From Heterostelium multicystogenum (Eukaryota > Evosea > Eumycetozoa > Acytosteliales > Acytosteliaceae), in contig RCNN01000507.1 of assembly GCA_003667245.1 (NCBI GenBank), positions 1 through 64,000 of the forward strand: 64,000 nt of DNA, read 5' to 3'. The notes below the pieces were generated by a model. That model worked only from the letters and a program-made list of their open reading frames with translations. It did not search any database and was not told the origin of the DNA. The position numbers and the translations under genes are program-made. This document shows, piece after piece, positions 58,269-64,000 of this stretch (position 1 is its first letter; each line of letters begins with the position of its first letter).

Positions 58269-59107
58269 ATGTCATCAGCATCATCAGCAGCATCCACTGA
58301 CAAGAAAACAAAGAGAATCGATGGAGACTATCAAGAACCAGAATATATAAATATCATTGTTAGCGATCCACTCAGAATCGATGATTACATCACCTATAAG
58401 ATTACAACTCAAGTATGTTTGAGATGATCGTTGATGTATGGCCGTCCAGCAATCGAGCACGAGCCAACAAACCAAACATGTTAAAACAGCTTGTCTGACA
58501 CTTTGATTCATTACCCACTATTATAATTTTATAGACTACATTCCCAGAGTATTCAGAAAGAGAGTCAGTGTAAGAAGAAGATACAAAGAGTTTGCAAACT
58601 TAAGAGAACACTTGAAACAAAAACTATCTGAGAAGCCAAAGGCTATTAAATTTGGAGAATTATACCCACTACCAGGAAACAACTTGTCTTCATTTTTTGG
58701 TCAAGGTAAAGCATAGCAACAGAGGAAGCAGAGGAAGTCTGACAACAGTGAATCTTTCACTTGGCTCCCTCTGACTCAATTCAAAGTAAGCATCATATTA
58801 ATTTTGTTCATCAAAATTTCTAGGTCGTTTTTGAAGCTGATTTTATAGAAGAAAGAAGAAAGGGACTTGAGCAATTCTTAAACTCTGTTTGCCAACCATA
58901 ATTTCTTTAGATTCGTTAACTATCTCCACCGTTTCCTCCAAGATAAGGATGCAAGTGTATGTACATGTTGTGAACTCAGCACATCACAGAAGGTTGCTCC
59001 TTCAGTGCGATATTTTCACAATTTAATCTTAAAAATATCGACAACATCACACTAACCTAATTTCTACATTGAATTTCTAAACCCACAGTTCCTTTAAATA
59101 ATAATAT
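58269..59107 (+). CDS. SNX3-like PX-domain sorting nexin
   Basis: A phosphoinositide-binding protein of endosomes, involved in retromer sorting if SNX3-like. Exon 1 (58269-58412) reads from MSSASSAASTDKKTKR to YINIIVSDPLRI and YITYKITTQ. After an intron (58413-58534) comes TTFPEYSERE, then VRRRYKEFANLREHLKQ, the PX lipid-binding Arg/Tyr motif, and YPLPGNNL. A second intron (about 58707-58821) precedes RFEADFIEERRKGLEQFLNS and FFRFVNYLHRFLQDKD. A final intron probably starts at GTATGT near 58952 and ends at 59098, leaving a stop after a two-codon exon; reading through instead adds a cysteine-rich tail ending near 59048. One-base breaks occur near 58573, 58829 and 58895. Confidence 0.78.
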
Positions 59108-59575
59108 CAGTGTTTCCAATAGAAAGAATTTGATAAATAAATAGACTTAACCAACCACCAACAAACCACTTCATTTCGCTGACTAACAAACCAAAACTTA
59201 CACATTCCATAACATCTTACAATGAGTAGAACGAGAGAAGCAAACTTTTTCATAACAATCAACTACAGCACCACCCAACATAAGCCTACAACCTATAATC
59301 CTTTGTTTATACATAATCATCCATCTAGACCAATAATTAATAAATTATTATTAATTAATCGACCAAAAACAATCTCCCCCATTTACATACTCAATGGATC
59401 AATATAAATGATTGATATATGAACTTCTCTAAAATCTTAATTTATCAAAAAACAAATATTTTCTTTATAAATGTCTTTTATCACCAAGATCTAGATATTG
59501 TTTGGTTTGATTAACAAAAAAACAAAGTCCTTTTTGGTTAAGTTTGTTTTGTTATTAAAAATGTTTAAATTTAGT
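59108..59575. other. Intergenic region between convergent genes
   Basis: 470 AT-rich bases. A 61-codon plus-strand frame at 59222 has no support. The 3' UTRs of both genes are expected here. Confidence 0.4.
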
Positions 59576-60733
59576 TTACAAAGTTGGGAATAATCTTTGT
59601 GAGGTGAAGTACTCGATTTGCTCTTTAACCAAAGCTTCGGTGATTTGTGGGTAGTCGTATTTGAATCCAGTGGCTTCGATGCACTACCGTCAACACTCAA
59701 GTGATTGTTGTAAAGGAGTTCTTGGTCGATGTATGGGGTGAGTGGGGTGTTGGCAATACCCTTTTCTTTGCAGAGGTCTGACCATGGCTTGAGATGCTTG
59801 TTGTTGGCCTCCTCGCAGACACCCTTCAAGTTGATTTGTGCAAGATTTGAAACGATTGATCCAAGGAAACTGGTTTTAATTGAGAAGATTTTCTCCAAGA
59901 TCTTGCTAATCATCTCGGCATCTATAGTGAATTGCGAGGACTGTTAGTTAGAGTTGAGTAAAGTACGAGATTGTTGCAACTTACCGGTGTCTCCTTTGTC
60001 TGAAAGATTGAAGAGTGATCCCTTTGGAGCGGTGGTGGCAACATGCCACAAAGCTTTGCAGACGTCTCTGACATGTACTGTGTTGTATCTCAAGTCACCA
60101 GTCCACAAGAATTGCATCTTCTCATTGAGGTGCTTGTAGACGGCACCAGTGATGATTCTTGGTGAGATACCAAGAATGTCACCTGGACCATATACAACGG
60201 ATGGACGAACGATGACCAAATTCAAGTTTGGAATCTCTCTCAACTTCTTCTCTGCGTTTAATTTGTACTTGGCGATGAGAGTCCATGGGTCGGTCTTGCT
60301 GTCCTCCTTGGAGGCCTTCTTTTTGGCTTCGTAGACTTGGGCGGTTGAAACCTCTACGAACTTGTCGACACCAATCTTGGCGGCTTCAGTGGCGCACTTC
60401 TCTGAGACGTCGTATACCTTTCTCGTTGTAGACGGCTTCAGTTTGTCCGTACTTGGTCTCTCCGGCCAAGTTGAAGACGTAGTTGAACTTACGTCCACCG
60501 TCCAAGGCAAAGACCTTGGAGATTGAAGTTGGTGCGGTGAGGTTACCTTGCATATATTCGACCTTGCTTGAGGCAAAGGCAGCTGAGTGGCTGGCGCTCA
60601 AGAAAGCGGTTGCTGGTAAGACCTTATCGACGACACGGATGTACTCGGCGAGATCCTTCTCGACCAAGAATTGAACTAAATTTCTACCAATGAATCCGAC
60701 ACCACCTAAAATCAATACATTTGGCTTTGACAT
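59576..60733 (-). CDS. NAD-dependent epimerase/dehydratase-like SDR protein
   Basis: An extended-type short-chain dehydrogenase/reductase, probably cytosolic. The start at 60733 runs straight into the Rossmann motif VLILGGVGFIGRNLVQFL (GxxGxxG-like). Later NYVFNLAGETKYGQ, VEVSTAQVYE with the active-site Ser/Thr region, RPSVVYGPGD and LFNLSDKGDT are typical of the family. The usual YxxxK is seen only as KYKLNAEKK, so the catalytic pair is atypical. An intron lies at about 59922-59982. The C-terminal half contains LAQINLKGVCEEANNKHLKP, then TPYIDQELLYNNHLSVDG, and ends EYFTSQRLFPTL. Frameshifts lie near 60425 and 59685. Codons are strongly GC-ended, so it is probably well expressed. The substrate is unknown. 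Confidence 0.75.
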
Positions 60734-61015
60734 ATTTTAAAACTGTGTGTTTATTTTTATATTACAACAAAATACAAGTATATATATTATATAAGAAGAT
60801 TTATATGGAAAATAGAGAGAGATATTATTCAATAATATTAAAATCAAATAATAATTATTTATAATAATAATAACAATATAGCAGAGTTGAGTTGGGTGGA
60901 TAAGTGATGAAGGTTGGTTCAAAGCAGGTGGTTTCACTTAAAAAAAAAATCAAACAATCACAAATATAAAAAAAAAGTTGATTTTTTATTAAAAAACAAA
61001 AGTTAAATTAAAATA

Positions 61016-61359
61016 TTATTTTAAAAATTTTTGTAGTTGCTCCTCCATCCAATTATTTGGTTTAGCAAATAAACCAATTTGAGGATTAATTTGGGTTGAT
61101 TTTTTAAATTTTTATCAAACAAGCATGTTCTTCCTGCTCAATAGTAAAGACATATCTAACTTGGTTATGTTATAATATTGACCAAGAGTGGGGCTATTAA
61201 TAGAAATTTTGCTGAGAAAAAAATTAATTGAGAGAAAGTCAAGGAATTGATATTTTTTTATTTGATCATATACTGCAATCGTGATGGAATAAATCTATCA
61301 ATCAATCGTTCCCATTTATAATAAAATAACCAAGATATATCTTTTTGAGAAATGATCAT
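61016..61359 (-). CDS. Small hidden two-exon gene, unknown function
   Basis: Too short for simple frame scans. ATG 61359 in AAAATG context opens MIISQKDISWLFYYKWERLI followed by DRFIPSRL. A GTATAT donor and a T-rich CTCAG acceptor (about 61218-61280) then lead into KISINSPTLGQYYNIT. Beyond that, the frames QVRYVFTIEQEEHACLIKI and TQINPQIGLFAKPNNWMEEQ, ending LQKFLK at 61016, look protein-like but need two one-base corrections (near 61165 and 61105). Total about 95 residues. The composition is clearly more protein-like than the surrounding DNA. I recognise no family. Confidence 0.42.
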
Positions 61360-61619
61360 TTTATTATTAGTGGTTTGATTTTGTAAATTAAAACACTTAT
61401 ATTGGTTTATACTACCCACTTGGACTCGAATCTTTGATCTATCCGAATTCCCAATTATTCATATTTAGACTTAATGAGATCCAGGAATAGGTTTGATTAA
61501 TTTTTAACAAAAATAATAAATGTATATTTTATCCTGGATGTATATGTTTATTAAGTATAGTCTTAGAATTCTTTATGATTGTTTATATATAAAGTTGAAG
61601 TAAGCATTGATTGAAATGA

Positions 61620-62330
61620 TTATAGTTTGGATTTAGGCATATAGATCGCCATCATTACTTGTTTCTTTTGGAATCCACATTTCTCATAAAATAAAACATT
61701 CTTTTCATCGCAGTCCAAAATCACTTTATAACAACCTAGTGCAGCTCCTATATGTTTTAACTGTTCAATGATTCTGAGTTATGAGGTAGATAGTTAGTTG
61801 GTTGTTGCATCAAATTAAAATCAATTAATGCGTCTGCCTACTTTAAACCAAGATTCTTTCCACGATAGGTTGAATCTACAACTATATCTTCTATATGTCC
61901 ACACAATCCGCATTCTCTTATGAATTTCTTTTTCAATTGCAAGAGTACCAGTAGCAATAATCTTTTTCTTGACAATATCCTCTGCAACAACAATATAATA
62001 GCTGCCAGCTTCTTTCTTCATCTCTTGGAATCTCTGTTCGAATTTCACTTTGTCAAACTTTGCAACTGTCAACTGTTGCAATAAATCAGCATATCCTATA
62101 TTATAAATAATAATTGGTTAGTATGATAAGTATAGTATATATAGCTGTTATTATTATTATTATTATTATTACTACTACTATTACTATTAAACCAATTAGT
62201 AGTAGATCGATCAAACAATCAATCAATCAATAATACCTAGATCAAAATCATTGATATGCAATGGTCTAAATTTAATTTCATTACTATCGTAGGTAGTAAG
62301 TACTAATTCAGGTGAAAATAGTAAAGTCAT
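61620..62330 (-). CDS. gna1: Glucosamine-6-phosphate N-acetyltransferase
   Basis: Transfers acetyl from acetyl-CoA to glucosamine-6-phosphate, an essential step to UDP-GlcNAc, in the cytosol. Exon 1 (62330 to about 62237) encodes MTLLFSPELVLTTYDSNEIK and FRPLHINDFDLG. After an intron comes YADLLQQLTVAKFDKVKFEQ, then YYIVVAEDIVKKKIIATGTL. The GNAT core continues, after a frame correction near 61920, as GHIEDIVVDSTYRGKNLG. The last exon reads GCYKVILDCDEKNVLFYEKC and GF, the family's active-site region, and ends IYMPKSKL. An intron lies at about 61780-61840. Length about 165 residues, as in yeast Gna1. Confidence 0.85.
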
Positions 62331-62640
62331 TCTTGTATTAGTCTAGTCTATTAGTGAATAGATAATATAGATAATATTAATGACGAGTATTGTTGAACTT
62401 TGCAGCTGTGTTATGAATGATTATGATGGATGGTGAGTCAACACACTTCACTTTGATTTTTAATGATTCTGAATTTCCGTTGATTAGTTGATAACCTGTA
62501 AATGTGGTTGCACAATTCAGCTTTAGTTTGCTCTCCCATGCCTTTGGCTTTACTATGAGGTGCAGTGGGTATCACATTAATCATTACATGGCAGCTAATT
62601 AAAAGAAATGTTGCCAGGGCGATTGGTTGGCTTTGCAAAG
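62331..62640. other. Spacer between PrimPol and GNA1
   Basis: 310 bases on the 3' side of the minus-strand PrimPol gene and upstream of GNA1. A 66-codon minus-strand frame (62438-62638) begins just after the PrimPol stop without an ATG and is not accepted. It should hold the PrimPol 3' UTR and the GNA1 promoter. Confidence 0.4.
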
Positions 62641-63999
62641 CTAAAGATAGGCTGAAAGATCAACTGTTGATGATTTGAAAGCTTTGCAATCATTGTCAAA
62701 GCATCGTTGTATGAGTGTTTTCTTTGATAGGTTGGCTTCGAGATAGATGTGTTGGCTCTTGTGCTCGCGGTTGATGTTTTCACAAAAACGGTTACCACCT
62801 ACATAGTATCGGAGTATTGTAGTTCCATTTGATAGGTCGACTTTGGTAATGGATCTGATGTAGCCTTTGTTCTTGCCACCTCTTTTATTGATATGCTCAC
62901 GGATAAAGCTATCGAGCATTGGGTATCCTGATTGCTGTTTCATATCGGATTTTGCTGCAACTATATCAGAGCTGACGATGCTATAGTTTAGATTCTCAAT
63001 GATCCGAGCATCTAGCTCCACGGACAAGGGCTGAGCGTCTTGATCGATGTTTGTTACTAGGCTAGCCATAAATACCTCCTTATTAAAATTGTCGGGGTTC
63101 TCTTGTTGGCTATGGTGAATAGGGAACTTGTTGGATTTGCACAGTCGTAAAGCAGAGTTTTTCCCATATTTCGAGGACATATAGAGTCGAAACATTCTAT
63201 TTCTTGTATATACACCAGCATCTATTACAGGTGTCCTCTCGCCTCTGTCGTTATACACAAACATGTACTGTAGTATATCTAAATCTTCCTTTTCAAAGTG
63301 ACTGTAATCCACATCACCTACTTCTTCTTGCTTCACGATGTATGATGTTCTTTGTTGCATTTTATAGATAGTGTTCCTATTGAAGAGCATAGCTAAAGTA
63401 AGTCGACCTAATCAGCTAGCGATAGTCACGCGTCAGAAATACATACTTGATGAATCTTCCAACATGTTCATTGGTTTGAAAACAATGTTGTTTAAGATGC
63501 CATATCAGATGCTTTGAGAATTTGATTGGTGTCGATGAATCAAGTACCAAGACATCTGTAATGTCACTTTCAACTTTGAGCTGCTCTTTTAGCTCTACCA
63601 AAATTCTCCTGGTGAGTACCTCCATGATGCTATCGGATCGTCCATCTAAATGCGGATTATACTCGCGTAGATACTCAACATCAAGGTAGAGATGGCATGG
63701 TTCATTCTCCTCGATCAACTCATAGTGGTGTTTGGGCTCTGCAAGTAAGTATTCATCCCAAAACGATTGATAAGACTTGGCGACAATGAACTCACGCGCC
63801 CCACTCTCAGAGATCTCCCTAGCAAATGTCTTCTTATCAAGCTCGTCGAATAGATTTTCAAATGTCTCTGCTTCCAAAGCATCTTTTTGCTTAGCAAATG
63901 TTTTACTTCAGGAAATGGCATGACAAGATGATACTGTTAATGAATGGACTTACTCTCTTCTTCCTCCATTTCTTCCTCAGCGCCATTCAAATGAATCAT
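62641..63999 (-). CDS. primpol: PrimPol (primase-polymerase), possibly incomplete at the window edge
   Basis: An archaeo-eukaryotic primase that reprimes stalled forks in nucleus or mitochondria. The AEP motif I is seen as CHLYLDVEYL (DxE metal ligands), motif II as SSTPIKFSKHLIWHL and motif III as VIDAGVYTRNRMFRLYMSSK with the third acidic ligand. The C-terminal zinc knuckle follows as GGNRFCENINREHKSQHIYL and then RCFDNDCKAF, with its Cys and His ligands. An intron at 63377-63446 joins GRFIK to NTIYKMQQRTSYIV. Another probably separates the acidic start (MIHLNGAEEEMEEEE, ATG 63999) from DALEAETFENLFDELDKKTF. Whether ATG 63999 is the true start cannot be told, since the window ends there. 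The frame is clean over the last 250 residues. Confidence 0.88.
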
Positions 64000-64000
64000 A

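Noticed and set aside
59222..59407. 61-codon plus-strand frame after the PX gene
   Set aside because: Composition fits a translated CA-rich 3' UTR; no start context or homology.
1..64000. CRISPR arrays, rRNA, tRNA genes and retrotransposons
   Set aside because: I looked for repeat-spacer patterns, tRNA B-box-like motifs on both strands and reverse transcriptase or integrase motifs, and found none I could support.

Overview
The window is nuclear DNA of a dictyostelid social amoeba. The non-coding DNA is very AT-rich. Introns are short (about 40-120 bp), AT-rich and begin GTAAGT or GTATGT. Coding regions carry Asn, Gln, Ser and His homopolymer tracts. Lineage-typical families are present: EGF-like/FN3-like ComC-type surface proteins, Pmp-like beta-helix secreted proteins, an FNIP/LRR F-box-like protein and a hybrid histidine kinase. 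Codon use in conserved genes is fairly GC-ended (AAG, GTC, CTC), which may point away from D. discoideum itself, but I cannot name the species.

Layout from left to right. 0-7 kb, all on the minus strand: an edge-truncated GH39-like glycosidase, a Pmp-like secreted protein, an unrecognised 305-residue protein, and a small single-domain RNase III-like protein whose 3' flank holds a long hairpin. 7-10.3 kb: cytosolic isoleucyl-tRNA synthetase. 11.6-18.3 kb, plus strand: two tandem ComC-like membrane glycoproteins sharing a nearly identical 3' tract. 18.5-20.5 kb, minus: a small two-TM protein and an unknown protein. 21-23.2 kb, plus: two tandem RHBDD1-type rhomboid proteases. 24-28.4 kb, plus: mitochondrial 5-aminolevulinate synthase and a FAF2/UBXD8-type p97 adaptor. 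28.8-30.8 kb: a second Pmp-like protein. 31-33.3 kb, minus: a SANT/Myb-like regulator with a 3.9 kb upstream region. 37.3-38.7 kb, plus: a poly-Asn/Gln protein and a tiny secreted peptide with perfectly spaced cysteines. 39.2-41.1 kb: an NDUFAF2-like complex I assembly factor and a membrane protein. 41.1-51.1 kb, all minus: a mitochondrial DEAD-box helicase, a Chlamydia-like queuine tRNA-ribosyltransferase, an F-box/FNIP-like protein and a hybrid histidine kinase. 52.7-64 kb: a PQ-loop membrane protein, a small mitochondrial protein, an SNX3-like PX protein, an SDR epimerase-like protein, a small hidden gene, glucosamine-6-phosphate N-acetyltransferase and PrimPol.

Most conserved genes, including essential IleRS and ALAS, are broken by single-base frameshifts. 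Many of these lie in homopolymer runs. The simplest reading is sequence error in the assembly rather than pseudogenes, so CDS entries here give whole gene spans across those breaks and introns. Exceptions that read cleanly are the second ComC-like gene, the two-TM protein at 18.5 kb and the cysteine peptide.

No tRNA, rRNA, CRISPR array, or recognisable transposon was seen. The most interesting signals are the RNase III-like gene with its own 3' hairpin, the cysteine peptide, the Chlamydia-type TGT, a run of four overlapping perfect palindromes near 56.2 kb, and recent sequence homogenisation between the ComC-like paralogs.
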